Shown: piece by piece, positions 33,779 to 42,415 of the stretch
Layout of the letters: each line of letters starts with the position of its first letter
Position numbering within the stretch: the stretch's first letter is position 1
Source of the DNA: an uncultured Clostridia bacterium
GTDB lineage: Bacteria; Bacillota; Clostridia; Christensenellales; CAG-917
Assembly: GCA_944358385.1 (NCBI GenBank)
Contig: CALVQW010000012.1
Span: 1 to 59,937, forward strand
Length of the DNA: 59,937 nucleotides
Reading direction: 5' to 3'
The notes under the pieces: generated by a model
The model's input: only the letters and a program-made list of their open reading frames with translations
Told to the model about the DNA's origin: nothing
The model's database searches: none
Translations under genes and position numbers: made by a program

Positions 33779-34302
33779 ATGCCGCCCTCCGAGTCAAGAC
33801 ATTTGCGCAGTTTTTTCAAAGCTTCGTTGTTTTTCCAGGTCACGGTGGAGACGGGCATACCCGTCATCTCGGCAACCTCTCTCCTCTTGTAGCCCGCCAC
33901 ATGGCATAGCATGACTATCTCATATTCCTCCTCCGAAAGCACCTTTGCGGCGAGATCGAAGATGAAAGGAAGTTCCGTCTCACGGGTGCCGAGCGCGGCG
34001 GGATCTTCGCTGAAATCCGTCGCCACTTCCCTCCCCCGCTTTCTGAGAGAGGTGAGGGCTATGGACTTGCCGACGGTGGTGATCCACGCCGTGAAGTTGG
34101 TGCCCTCGCGGTAGCCGTTCAAGGACGTGAGCGCGCGCACGAATGTCTCCTGCAAGACGTCCTCTGCGAGCATCTTGTCGCGGAGTATGTAGAACACCGC
34201 GAAATAGACCGCTCTGTGCGTCAGCTCGTAGATCCTGTCGAAGGCGGAGGCATCCCCCGCTTTCAGACGGCTCACGTATTTGTCAAGTTTTTCGCTCGTC
34301 AT
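33775..34302 (-). CDS. ECF-type RNA polymerase sigma factor
   Basis: 175 residues with both ECF regions. Region 2 has YELTHRAVYFAVFYILRDKMLAEDVLQETFVRAL and FTAWITTVGKSIALTSLRKR; region 4 has LSEEEYEIVMLCHVAGYKRREVAEMTGMPVSTVTWKNNEALKKLRK, a helix-turn-helix that reads the -35 element. Length and spacing are normal. It is followed by its likely membrane anti-sigma. The predicted promoter at 34318-34346 would make it autoregulatory, with a very short leader. Confidence 0.93.
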   Translation of the reverse strand: MTSEKLDKYVSRLKAGDASAFDRIYELTHRAVYFAVFYILRDKMLAEDVLQETFVRALTSLNGYREGTNFTAWITTVGKSIALTSLRKRGREVATDFSEDPAALGTRETELPFIFDLAAKVLSEEEYEIVMLCHVAGYKRREVAEMTGMPVSTVTWKNNEALKKLRKCLDSEGGI

Positions 34303-34317
34303 ACCCTACCCGTAATA

Positions 34318-34346
34318 ATAACGACGCGCGTGTGCGGAATTGTTGG
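34318..34346 (-). promoter_or_regulatory. ECF-type promoter of the sigma operon
   Basis: On the minus strand CCAAC (34342-34346), exactly 15 bases, then CGTCGTTAT (34318-34326). The AAC and CGTC elements are the classic ECF -35/-10 signature. Identical in both blocks and spacing to the divergent promoter at 34526-34554. Confidence 0.82.
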
Positions 34347-34525
34347 CGTCGGGAGCAAATTTCCCGAAAAAATTTTTCCGCGCCGCCGCGCGAGTGTGCA
34401 AAGGCTGTCACTCTCCTCTCTTTTTCCCGCTCTCGTGAGAGAAAGATCGGGAGACTTTTCCTTCGGGAAAAATGATAACAGCAGCCAACCGAATCGTCAA
34501 TGCAAAAAAATTTTTCCTGCTTTTC

Positions 34526-34554
34526 CCAACAAAACGCGCTCCCGCCGTCGTTAT
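34526..34554 (+). promoter_or_regulatory. ECF-type promoter of the sensor lipoprotein
   Basis: CCAAC (34526-34530), 15 bases, CGTCGTTAT (34546-34554), 56 bases before the lipoprotein ATG. Same 14 fixed positions as the sigma promoter. Confidence 0.82.
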
Positions 34555-34610
34555 ATAGGTGAACGGAGGCAAACCCCCTCTTTCAAACCGAAACACAGGA
34601 GGCAACACTC

Positions 34611-35648
34611 ATGAAAAAACTCGTTACACTTCTCATCATAGCGGCACTCGCGGCGGCACTCTGCGTCTCCCTTGTCGCTTGCAACAACAACGACTCCAAA
34701 GGCTCTTTCGGCGGCAACGGCGGCTTCGGCAACATGGACACCGCGGAAGAGATCTACGGGTTCAGCGCAGCTTCGGCGGGCATGCTCATCTCCGCGATGA
34801 ACGAGGACGGCGCGGCGGCGGTGGCTGCGGCGGAGACCTCCGAAGGCACGGGCGACGCTCCTGCGGATCCCGCACTCCCCTCCGATCCCTCCGCGGGTGA
34901 GACTCCTTCCGATCCCTCCGCGGGCGGTGAGACTCCTTCCGAACCCGTCGCGGACGATGTCACTGCCGAACTTGACGGCTATATGGCACTGGTCGAAAGC
35001 CTGCTCTCCGACGGCGGATTCACCGTGACCACGGGAGCATCCGACATTGACGGCTATCAGGTGAAGAGCGTGGTGAGCTACCGCGACATGCACGGCAACA
35101 CCCTCGGCTACACCATGTACTACAACGAGGTCCTCATCCCGGACGACGATGACGACGATGACGACGATCGGGACGAGGTGGAAGAGGAATACCGCATCGA
35201 AGGCATCATGATCATCGACGGCGAGGAATACCGCATCCTCGGCGAGCGCAGCTACGAGAGCGAACCCGGCGAGAGCGAGAACGAAACCGAGTTCACAGTC
35301 TATCTCTCCCAAACCCGCCGCATGGTGGTGGAACAGAGCGTGGAGAACGAGGACGGCGAACACGAGCGCGAGTTCAACTACATCATCTACGAGGGACGCA
35401 ATGTCATCGAGCGCAGCACCTTCGAGTATGAGTCCGAGCGCGGCGAGACCGAGATCGAGATGCGCCACTACAAGGACGGCGTGAACACCGTGTTCCTCTT
35501 TGACAGAGAAACGGTGCGCGGCGAGGAAGTCATCCGCATCCGCGTGGGCAACGCGCAATCCTCCGAGGGCTACATCGTGCACATCAACGAGAACGCGGAC
35601 GGCAGCACCTACTACACCTACGAGAAACTGCAACGCGGCATTCGCTGA
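34611..35648 (+). CDS. Lipoprotein paralogous to the external domain of the ECF membrane protein
   Basis: 345 residues with lipoprotein signal (MKKLVTLLIIAALAAALCVSLVAC, lipobox LVAC). After a disordered Ser/Pro/Gly-rich segment with repeated PSDPSAG, it shares with the 32579 protein the IYGFSAASAGMLISAMNEDG and LDGYMALVESLLSDGGF blocks and a beta-rich, highly acidic C-terminal half, including a run of nine Asp near residue 183. Probably anchored outside the membrane. As a promoter twin of the sigma gene, it may titrate the same ligand or feed back on the sensor, or be the regulon's effector. Ribosome site AGGAGG. Function not recognised. Confidence 0.75.
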   Translation: MKKLVTLLIIAALAAALCVSLVACNNNDSKGSFGGNGGFGNMDTAEEIYGFSAASAGMLISAMNEDGAAAVAAAETSEGTGDAPADPALPSDPSAGETPSDPSAGGETPSEPVADDVTAELDGYMALVESLLSDGGFTVTTGASDIDGYQVKSVVSYRDMHGNTLGYTMYYNEVLIPDDDDDDDDDRDEVEEEYRIEGIMIIDGEEYRILGERSYESEPGESENETEFTVYLSQTRRMVVEQSVENEDGEHEREFNYIIYEGRNVIERSTFEYESERGETEIEMRHYKDGVNTVFLFDRETVRGEEVIRIRVGNAQSSEGYIVHINENADGSTYYTYEKLQRGIR

Positions 35649-35687
35649 ATCCCTGCCCGGGTGCCTCACGGCACCTCCCCCCAAACG

Positions 35688-35720
35688 AGAGGTCCGCTCA
35701 GTCGAGCGGACCTCTCTTTC
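35688..35720 (+). terminator. Intrinsic terminator after the lipoprotein
   Basis: Perfect 12-bp stem AGAGGTCCGCTC/GAGCGGACCTCT with AGTC loop, then CTTTCT. It lies between convergent genes and may serve both. Confidence 0.85.
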
Positions 35721-35757
35721 TGCATTTCAAACAGTTTATCTCGTCTGTTTTGAAGTT

Positions 35758-37398
35758 TCATCTGCCGTTTTTGACAAGTCCCGCGCGTTTCATCATGGAA
35801 TACATCCGGAAGCCGCCCGTGAGATTGACGGCATCAAATCCGTGTCCCGCAAGCACCCTCGCCGCGATGTAGCCGCGCAGTCCCACCGCGCAGGTGACCG
35901 TGATCTTCGTGTCACGGGGTAGCTCACCCAGCCGCTCCCTCAGCTCGTCCAAAGGGATGTTGACGGAGTCTGCGATGTGTCCCGCCGCAAACTCCTGAGG
36001 GGTGCGCACGTCCAGCACGAAGTCCTCCTCGCCCACATCCTCGGCGGACACCGTCCGCACCAGCCCGTCCAGCACGTTGCAGGCGATGAAACCGAGCATG
36101 TTGACGGGGCTTTTTGCGGAATTGAAGGGCGGCGCATAGCAAAGCTCCATCTCGGCAAGGTCGCGCACGCTCCCGCCGAATTTCATGGCTGCGGAGATGA
36201 CGTCCATCTGCTTTTCCACGCTCTCCGCACCCGCGCCCTGCGCGCCAAGCACTCTGCCGTCGGGAGCGAACAGGAGCTTCAACGCCATCTGCGCCGCGCC
36301 CGGATAATAGGTAGCGTGGGAGAAGGGGAAGGCATACACTTTGAAGAATCTCTCCCCCGACTTTTTCAGCTGTTTCTCGTTGCGTCCGACGGACGCCGCA
36401 GTCAGCCCGAAGGCGCGCACCACGCTCGCCCCCAGCACGCGTTTGCCGTTGGAGGAACTGCCGCCGCAGATGTTGTCGGCTACACTTCTCCCCTGCCTGT
36501 TGGCAGGTCCCGCGAGCGGCACCAAAGTCTCGCCTCCGTCCGCGCCCGTCACGCTCACCGCGTCTCCCGCCGCATATACATCGACAACGGAAGTGCGCAT
36601 GCACTCGTCCACGGCTATGCCGCCGTCCGGTGCTATGGCTATGCCCGCAGCTTTGGCGAGCGAGGTCTCCGGGGTGACGCCGAGAGCCAGCACCACCGCG
36701 CCGAAGGTGTCCGCGCTGCCGTCCGTGAAAGTGACGTCCACGCCATCTTTCCCCGCGGTGACGGAGGAGACTCCCACCCCCGTGCGCACCGCGACGCCGT
36801 TTTTGGCAAGTTCGTCTGCGACAAGGAGAGCCATTTCGGGATCGAGAGGAGGCATGACCTGCGGCGCGAACTCGGCAAGCGTGACCGCGACGCCCCTGCG
36901 CACGAGGTTCTCGGCGGTCTCCACACCTATGAATCCGCCGCCCGCCACCAAAGCCTTTTTCACGCTCTTGCTCCCGATGTGAGAGGCAAGCCCCACCGCA
37001 TCGTTCACGTCGCGCAGGACGAACACGCCCTCTCCGCTCCAACCGAAAGTCTTTGCCGCAGCTCCCGGAGCGAGCACGAGTTTGTCGTAGGACTCCTCAT
37101 ACTCTCTGCCCTCCCGCTCGCGCACGCGCACCGTCTTATTCGCGGTGTCGATACCCACCACCTCCGAACGCACGCGTACGTCTATGCCGAAACGCGCTCG
37201 AAGGAAACCGGGGCTTGCCACGGTGAGCGACTCCTCTCTTTCTATCTTGCCTCCCACGTAATAAGGGAGACCGCAGTTGGCGTAGGAGACGTGATCGCCC
37301 CTCTCGAAAACTATGATCTGCGCACTCTCGTCCAGCCTGCGCAAACGCGTGGCACAGCTCGCGCCGCCTGCCACTCCGCCTATGATGACGACTTTCAT
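35758..37398 (-). CDS. CoA-disulfide reductase/NADH oxidase-like flavoprotein with C-terminal rhodanese domain
   Basis: 546 residues. FAD site VVIIGGVAGGASCATRLRRL at the start, redox-active single Cys in SYANCGLPYYVGG (the CoADR/Nox signature), NAD(P)H site LVAGGGFIGVETAENL and second FAD site DVYAAGDAV. From ~residue 450 a rhodanese domain follows, with VLDVRTPQEFAAGHI and an active-site loop VTCAVGLRGYIAA. These fused enzymes reduce CoA disulfides or persulfides and help manage reactive sulfur and peroxide. GGAGGTG precedes the ATG, with its own promoter at 37423. A tail motif (GFRMYSMM) completes the rhodanese fold. Confidence 0.93.
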   Translation of the reverse strand: MKVVIIGGVAGGASCATRLRRLDESAQIIVFERGDHVSYANCGLPYYVGGKIEREESLTVASPGFLRARFGIDVRVRSEVVGIDTANKTVRVREREGREYEESYDKLVLAPGAAAKTFGWSGEGVFVLRDVNDAVGLASHIGSKSVKKALVAGGGFIGVETAENLVRRGVAVTLAEFAPQVMPPLDPEMALLVADELAKNGVAVRTGVGVSSVTAGKDGVDVTFTDGSADTFGAVVLALGVTPETSLAKAAGIAIAPDGGIAVDECMRTSVVDVYAAGDAVSVTGADGGETLVPLAGPANRQGRSVADNICGGSSSNGKRVLGASVVRAFGLTAASVGRNEKQLKKSGERFFKVYAFPFSHATYYPGAAQMALKLLFAPDGRVLGAQGAGAESVEKQMDVISAAMKFGGSVRDLAEMELCYAPPFNSAKSPVNMLGFIACNVLDGLVRTVSAEDVGEEDFVLDVRTPQEFAAGHIADSVNIPLDELRERLGELPRDTKITVTCAVGLRGYIAARVLAGHGFDAVNLTGGFRMYSMMKRAGLVKNGR

Positions 37399-37422
37399 AA
37401 GTCACCTCCGGGGTTTTTTCTC

Positions 37423-37451
37423 ATTATACTACCGTTATCGCGGCGGGTAAA
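37423..37451 (-). promoter_or_regulatory. Promoter of the CoA-disulfide reductase gene
   Basis: On the minus strand TTTACC (37446-37451), 17-base spacer, TATAAT (37423-37428). Confidence 0.8.
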
Positions 37452-37456
37452 GAGGC

Positions 37457-37482
37457 AAAAAAAATCCCGCGTCACCGCGGGA
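37457..37482 (-). terminator. Terminator of the ECF transporter gene
   Basis: TCCCGCG/CGCGGGA stem (37465-37482) followed on the minus strand by eight T residues, six bases after the stop. It overlaps the start of the next promoter region. Confidence 0.88.
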
Positions 37483-37487
37483 AAAGG

Positions 37488-38228
37488 TCACCTGCGCCCC
37501 GCGCTCCTGCGCACGGCGTAGGCTATGGGCGGCGTGATGAGCGGGAACACCACCACTTCTATGACGAAATTCACGGACAGCATCGCGGACATGAACTCCG
37601 GCGAGATGAGGGTGTCGCCCACGCTTTTGCCGCCGTAGATCGCCCACATCATGCCCAGCACCGCGCCCGTGTTGACCAGCACCCCGACCAGACACCCGGC
37701 GGCATCCGTCAACGCACGCAGCACGCGCGGGATGTCCTCCCCCGCCTTCGCGCGGGGTTTGCGGGAAACACCTTCCCCGCAAACGTCAGCACTCTCCGCA
37801 TCTTCCACGCCACAGTCTGCGCTCTCCTCGCCTTCGCTCCGCTCCGCGTGGACCGCGCTCCCGCCATCGTCGGACGTCGCTGCCGCACGCCGCGCCGCCG
37901 CTCTTCCGGCAAGCAAAGCCAGCCCTCTCGACACGCCGAACACCGCAAGCGGCACGAAAAGTCGAGGGAGAACGGATACAAGCGGATTCTGAAATATGGG
38001 GGCGGTGGGCGAACCCGCCCCGAATGTGAACGCCATCACGAGAGATGTCACGCCCATCACCAGCCCGCCGAGCAGCCCCGTCACCACATCCTGCGTGAGT
38101 GCGAGTACAAAGACGGGAAGCAGAGTGAGCGCGAGCGTAGCCGAACTCACCCTGAGCGGTATCATGCTCAGGATGACGGTGAGCGCGAGCAGAAGCGCGA
38201 GTATGGCTATGCGTTTACTCTTTTTCAT
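37488..38228 (-). CDS. ECF transporter substrate-binding (S) component
   Basis: 246 residues, about six membrane segments. It opens MKKSKRIAILALLLALTVIL, then PLRVSSATLALTLLPV and GLLGGLVMGVTSLVMAF, and ends FPLITPPIAYAVRR: the layout of vitamin or cofactor-binding S components that work with shared EcfAAT. A ~65-residue polar insertion (about residues 110-175, rich in Ala, Glu, Ser and Arg) lies in a cytoplasmic loop, unusual for this compact family. The AxxxA helix-1 contact with EcfT is plausible. Substrate unknown. Start at 38228 (GGGAAG upstream). Confidence 0.78.
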   Translation of the reverse strand: MKKSKRIAILALLLALTVILSMIPLRVSSATLALTLLPVFVLALTQDVVTGLLGGLVMGVTSLVMAFTFGAGSPTAPIFQNPLVSVLPRLFVPLAVFGVSRGLALLAGRAAARRAAATSDDGGSAVHAERSEGEESADCGVEDAESADVCGEGVSRKPRAKAGEDIPRVLRALTDAAGCLVGVLVNTGAVLGMMWAIYGGKSVGDTLISPEFMSAMLSVNFVIEVVVFPLITPPIAYAVRRSAGRR

Positions 38229-38265
38229 ACAAACTTCCCGTAGTAAGCCCGAAACAATATGCAAC

Positions 38266-38294
38266 AGCATACCACAACCGCGCAGGCATGTCAA
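38266..38294 (-). promoter_or_regulatory. Promoter of the S-component gene
   Basis: On the minus strand TTGACA (38289-38294), 17-base spacer, TATGCT (38266-38271). Confidence 0.85.
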
Positions 38295-38460
38295 ATCGCC
38301 CTGCCGCACAACAAGGGGAAAGCACCCTCGATATGGCGCGCGATGTGAAAACGCCTTCTCTCCTCGGAAAAACGCGCGGATGCGGGAAAGGTCACGCAAT
38401 GCAGAGAAATGGCACGCAACACGCAAAACCGCACGCAACACGGCAAGAGGACCGGCGCGC

Positions 38461-38500
38461 AAAAAAAAAGCGGCGGACTTTAAGTCTGCCGCTTTTTTTG
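38461..38500. terminator. Bidirectional terminator-like stem
   Basis: AGCGGCGGACTT pairs with AAGTCTGCCGCT (one G-T) at 38469-38493, flanked by nine A and seven T residues. No adjacent gene on either side, so its transcript is unknown. Confidence 0.8.
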
Positions 38501-38756
38501 TCAGTGAAGATCGCTTTTCTTCGCCAACAGGGGGGAGGATTGTTTGGCTTTCGCCAATGGGAGGGTTTTTGCACTTTCGTGCTTAGGGAGGATATATCGA
38601 AAGAACGTTTCCGCTCTTTACGCCTTGATTATTCTCCCCGCCCCTTAAAACATCATTGAAAAACCAAACTTTTTTCTTAACCTTATTTTAATGTACACGC
38701 AAGGCGATCTGACAGGAGTGCAGAACCGGGTTTGAGTGCGCTCGCTCAAAGTTCAC

Positions 38757-39190
38757 GGCGTACTCGGAGAGTGTAAAATAAGCCGACGTCCTCTGACAGG
38801 GGAGTTAGAAACCCCCTCCTTCCCTTCGGGCTTTCCTCCCCCGTGCCGATTGGAGTCCACTCCTCGCATCTTGCGGGACTAACTGAACATCTCTACAAGA
38901 TTTTATATCTCGCACTCACATAACTAAGCGGATGACTGCACTCACCGAATACCCGGCACGGGCGGAGGAATGACGCGATCGGCGCAGAGCGCAACGATCG
39001 CTAGACCTTTCGGTGCGGCACGACGCGATTGGCGCAAGGCGCAGCAATCGCTGGACCTTCGGTTCGCGCACAAGTGCTACCACTACTTAGTTGTACGTCT
39101 GCGCTCGGCACTCAGATAGTCGCCGCCCTGCGGCTCCGATTCCGTCTCCAAAAGAGAGACATCGTACTCAAAGACGCCCGCTCCAAGTGT
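38757..39190. repeat. Dispersed ~400-bp non-coding repeat, copy A
   Basis: From CGTACTCGGAGAGTGTAAAA through a CTGACAGGGGAG stem region and TAACTAAGCGGATGACTGCA to a TCCGTCTCC..GAGAGAC segment. Nearly identical over the first ~200 bases to 55905-56108, and similar further on. Compared with that copy it has an extra block with two GATCG(C/T)TGGACCTT-like units (about 38972-39066). No open frame is conserved, so it is a MITE-like or RNA-coding repeat, not a gene. Confidence 0.8.
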
Positions 39191-39193
39191 GCG

Positions 39194-39610
39194 TCGTACT
39201 CGGAGAATATAAAACAGGCTGACGTCCCCTGACATGGGAGTGAAAGTCCCCCTCCTCCCCTACGGGACTCCTCCCCCACTCGGAATAGAGTTCGCTCCTC
39301 CTAAAATGCGGTACTAACTTTTTCATAAAGGCGCAATCCGCGTCTTTATGAAAACACCTCTTGAAAATAGTTTGAGTCTCGCACTCACTTATTCAAATGG
39401 CGAACAGTACTCACTGAGCGTCGCTCGTGGGGCGAGGAGGGCGACTCGACGCGCACGAGCGACATCTCTATTTAAGTGTTCATCTAGCTTGCGAGGTCGC
39501 AGATTCGCGCCGCGACTTTCAAGCGCGGGCGCAAAACGCCCGCGGTGAAAGTTTGGGTTTGCGGCGCGTGATTCCGTCTCCGAATGAGAGACGTCGTATT
39601 CAAAAACGCC
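39194..39610. repeat. Dispersed non-coding repeat, diverged copy B in tandem
   Basis: Starts with the same CGTACTCGGAGAAT and follows the same plan (CTGACATGGGAG, TCTCGCACTCACTTATTC, CCGTCTCCGAATGAGAGACG), but with many substitutions and a different middle. It lies directly after copy A. Confidence 0.65.
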
Positions 39611-39687
39611 CGCACAGAGTGTGCGTTAGACCGTCTCCGAAAAAGTGTACATCGTGTTCAAGCGCGCACGCTCCTGCTGCAAGTTCG

Positions 39688-39813
39688 CTGAACGCCGCCA
39701 TTTGGATGAAGAACAAGGAAAAGCCCCTGCCGAGAGGCGGAGCGTACACAGACGTACGTGAGCATCTACGGCAGGGGCTTTGACGCAGTTATTCGCCAAA
39801 TGGCGGCGTTCAG
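39688..39813 (-). repeat. Inverted-repeat element abutting a stop codon, copy 1
   Basis: Outer 18-bp perfect arms CTGAACGCCGCCATTTGG (39688-39705) and complement (39796-39813). Inner arms AAAGCCCCTGCCG/CGGCAGGGGCTTT form a terminator stem on the minus strand. The right arm contains the TGA stop (39810-39812) of the last phage gene. It shares GTCAAAGCCCCT.CCG and CACGTACG..GTACGCTCCG with the element at 56524. Confidence 0.75.
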
Positions 39814-40835
39814 TAGTAGCGGGTTTGCGACGCATCCCCCACCCTCAAAGCCTCCATCAGCTTGTCATAGTAGTTGCCCAGGTAGTACTTCATGCTGGGG
39901 GAGGCGGCGAGGGCATCGGCGGCGATGTCGGGGGAGAGAGAGGAGTAGAACTCATATGCAAGGTCATAGCGTTGGGCGTAATTCTCCTGCTTTGCACCCT
40001 GATAGCCGTACATTTCCTCGCGGCGGCGCGTCTCTTCCTCGCGTTCGAGCCTTTCTTTTTCGCGGGAAGCGAGGAAATCGGCTATGTCCTCCTCGCGCTG
40101 CAAGGCATATTCCCTCTCCGCCTCCTCTACGGCGTTGTTGTACTTGGCGTATTTCTCCGCCGTCTTGTCACGCTCCTCTTTGAGCTTGGCGATGCGCTCC
40201 TCAAGCTCGGCGGCATATTTGAGGTCGAGTTCCTCAAAAGCGGCGTCCTGCTCGCGCCTTAAAGCGGCAAGCTCGTCGGAGATGGCCTTCATCTCCTCGT
40301 CATAGGTGGCACGGCTCTCCCCTTCCGCGCGGGACTTCTCCTCCGTGAGAGCGTTCTGCGCGCTCGTGCGGATGCTGCTGCGCGCCACTCCCCTCTTGAT
40401 GGCGTCGTTGTCCGTCTGCTTGCGCAGCTCCTCGTAAAGTTCGCCGAGTTCCTTATACCTCTCCGCGAGCGTCTTTTCCGCCTCGTCCGCGCGGGAATCG
40501 AGAGCCGCCTCGTCCAGCCCGAACCCGTGTTCCAGCTCCCGTCTTTCGGCGGTCTTATCGTAGTCCACACCCGCCTGAGCGCGCTCGGCGAGCTGCTCGT
40601 CGGTGGCGGGGGTATGCTCCACCTTTTCCAGACCGAGGCTCTCGGGAAAAAGTTTGTCCAGGTCCGGCTCCGGCTCTTCGGGGAGGGACTCGCGGTACTC
40701 GCGGTCGAGCGCGGCGAGCTTGTCCGTGACCTCTTTTTCCGCTTCGAGCGCGTCGGCGATCTGCTGTTGTTTCTCCTCTTTGCGTTGGGAATCCGTCTTG
40801 AACAGATCCTTCAATTCTTCCCAAAAGGATGCCAT
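39810..40835 (-). CDS. Coiled-coil phage structural protein
   Basis: 341 residues beginning MASFWEELKDLF, start fixed by GAGGTGAAT. Almost the whole length is charged heptad-like helix (EELDLKYAAELEERIAKLKEERDKTAEKYAKYN, EKERLEREEETRRREEM), then a compact end (LGNYYDKLMEALRVGD). It occupies the place where P22-like phages encode internal ejection or tail-needle proteins, but no specific homology is claimed. Its stop is embedded in the inverted repeat at 39688-39813. Confidence 0.65.
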   Translation of the reverse strand: MASFWEELKDLFKTDSQRKEEKQQQIADALEAEKEVTDKLAALDREYRESLPEEPEPDLDKLFPESLGLEKVEHTPATDEQLAERAQAGVDYDKTAERRELEHGFGLDEAALDSRADEAEKTLAERYKELGELYEELRKQTDNDAIKRGVARSSIRTSAQNALTEEKSRAEGESRATYDEEMKAISDELAALRREQDAAFEELDLKYAAELEERIAKLKEERDKTAEKYAKYNNAVEEAEREYALQREEDIADFLASREKERLEREEETRRREEMYGYQGAKQENYAQRYDLAYEFYSSLSPDIAADALAASPSMKYYLGNYYDKLMEALRVGDASQTRYY

Positions 40836-40842
40836 ATTCACC

Positions 40843-40971
40843 TCACTCGTTGTCGGCGGAGGCGGACTGCGCCCCTGCCGCGGCGGAGACAAGCTCCGCG
40901 ACTTTTCTTTCCAGAATGCGCACGCGGTAGGTCAGATCCTCCACGAGCGACACGATCTCGTTGACGTTCAT
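40843..40971 (-). CDS. Small coiled-coil phage protein (42 residues)
   Basis: ATG at 40971 with AGGAG ahead opens MNVNEIVSLVEDLTYRVRIL, one amphipathic helix with an Ala-rich end. Stop TGA is followed after seven bases by the next ATG, and the preceding stop lies two bases upstream, so it is clearly part of the operon. Function unknown. Confidence 0.7.
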   Translation of the reverse strand: MNVNEIVSLVEDLTYRVRILERKVAELVSAAAGAQSASADNE

Positions 40972-40972
40972 A

Positions 40973-42415
40973 TCATCTCCTGTTTTCCGTCTCTATCCTC
41001 ACCACGGGCTGAGTCACCCCGCAAAGCCCGGAAGAGGAGCGCAGTTCCAGCCCTATCTTCACCCCGCTCTTGCCCACGAACACGGTCTGCGGGAACTCCG
41101 ACGCGCCGAGGGAAAAGACGTGCGTGTCGCCGTCCGTCCTGACGCGCAGTTCCAGCGGGAACTCGGTGGTGAGGGTGACGTCCTTCACCGTCTTGAACGC
41201 GGGGGAAAAGAGGTCGTTGAAGGGAGTGCGGTAGATCTTCTGCGTGGGCGTGCCGAACACCGTCCCCTTGTCCGAGACGGAAGCGAGACGGCAGCCCTCG
41301 TCCGTGTTCACGGCAAGCACTATGTCCGCCGCCGTGTGCGAACGCAGCGCGCAAAGGGTGAGGATGTCCTCGCCCGCGAGCATGCACATATCCCCGTCGC
41401 GTATGCCGCAGCGCACCAGCGCGTTGGTGGTGTACGCCCCCTCGGCAAGTTCGCCGATATTCGTGATGCAAGCCAGCCAATACGCCCCGTCGTGGTAGGC
41501 GGCGACGCAATGGGAGGGATAGGTGACGGGCGGAAGCTCTTTCATCGCGGGCGTCGCGGTGTAGCCGTCAAAGGAGAAGATCCCCTCGTCGGTGAGGAAG
41601 ATTATCCTGTCGCCGCACAGCACTATCGTATCTTTATATATACGTCCCGTAGCGGTAAACAGCTTTTTCAGCGAAAACTCGCTCTGATCACCGTAGGCGG
41701 TGAGCCTGTATACGCCGTGTTCGCGGAAGATGTAAAGGTAGCCAAGGAAGGACACCGCCGCAAGCGCGTCGCCGCACTCGTCCTGAAAGGAGATGTAGCC
41801 GCCCTCCTCCGCCGAGACCGTCCAATTCTCCGGATCGAAATCGTCCGAGAACCACAGCTGTTGGCTCTCTCCTCTCACAGTGCCGTACACCCTCTCGTTG
41901 TGTACGGTCACCGAGGAAAATCGGGGCGCGGTGAGCACCTCTTTCACCGTGGCGTCGTCCAGCACGGCGAACGCGCTCTCTTCCGAACACATGAGCAGCA
42001 CATCCTTGCCGTCGTAGTTGTAGTTCACCGCCGCGGCATCCCCTGCGAGGGTGTAGCCCTCCACCGCGTGCCAGGTGTCCGAGGCGAACACCGCGGTATA
42101 GTACAGCGCGCCCGATGTGGTCTGGATGACCAGCCTGTCATCGTAGTTGCCCTGAAAACGTCTGCGGTAATGGAAGATGCCCTTGACCGTGACGCCTGCG
42201 GGCAGCGAGGGATAGTCCCTGCGCATGCCCTCGAATCCGGGCAGGAAACCTGCCGCGTCGTCCAGCCCTATGCCGCCCGTGAGGATGCCGTTTTCTATGC
42301 GGTAGTTGAACATCGCGGGGGTGTAGTCCCAATCCAGCGCGCTCTCGTCCGTGGTGGTGCGTATGCCCTTGAACCCGACGTGCAGAGTGCGCGAAGTCGT
42401 GGCAATCCTTTTCAC
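40973..42415 (-). CDS. P22 gp10-like packaged-DNA stabilisation protein
   Basis: About 480 residues of beta-rich repeats (DVLLMCSEESAFAVLDD, LWFSDDFDPENWTVS, YLYIFREHGVYRLTAYGD, IIFLTDEGIFSFDGYT), the propeller-like pattern of head-tail connector plugs such as P22 gp10. GTG at 42415 has GGAGG eight bases upstream; GTG at 42424 is also possible. It follows the adaptor gene in overlap. It would sit at the portal vertex closing the filled head. Confidence 0.65.
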   Translation of the reverse strand: MKRIATTSRTLHVGFKGIRTTTDESALDWDYTPAMFNYRIENGILTGGIGLDDAAGFLPGFEGMRRDYPSLPAGVTVKGIFHYRRRFQGNYDDRLVIQTTSGALYYTAVFASDTWHAVEGYTLAGDAAAVNYNYDGKDVLLMCSEESAFAVLDDATVKEVLTAPRFSSVTVHNERVYGTVRGESQQLWFSDDFDPENWTVSAEEGGYISFQDECGDALAAVSFLGYLYIFREHGVYRLTAYGDQSEFSLKKLFTATGRIYKDTIVLCGDRIIFLTDEGIFSFDGYTATPAMKELPPVTYPSHCVAAYHDGAYWLACITNIGELAEGAYTTNALVRCGIRDGDMCMLAGEDILTLCALRSHTAADIVLAVNTDEGCRLASVSDKGTVFGTPTQKIYRTPFNDLFSPAFKTVKDVTLTTEFPLELRVRTDGDTHVFSLGASEFPQTVFVGKSGVKIGLELRSSSGLCGVTQPVVRIETENRR

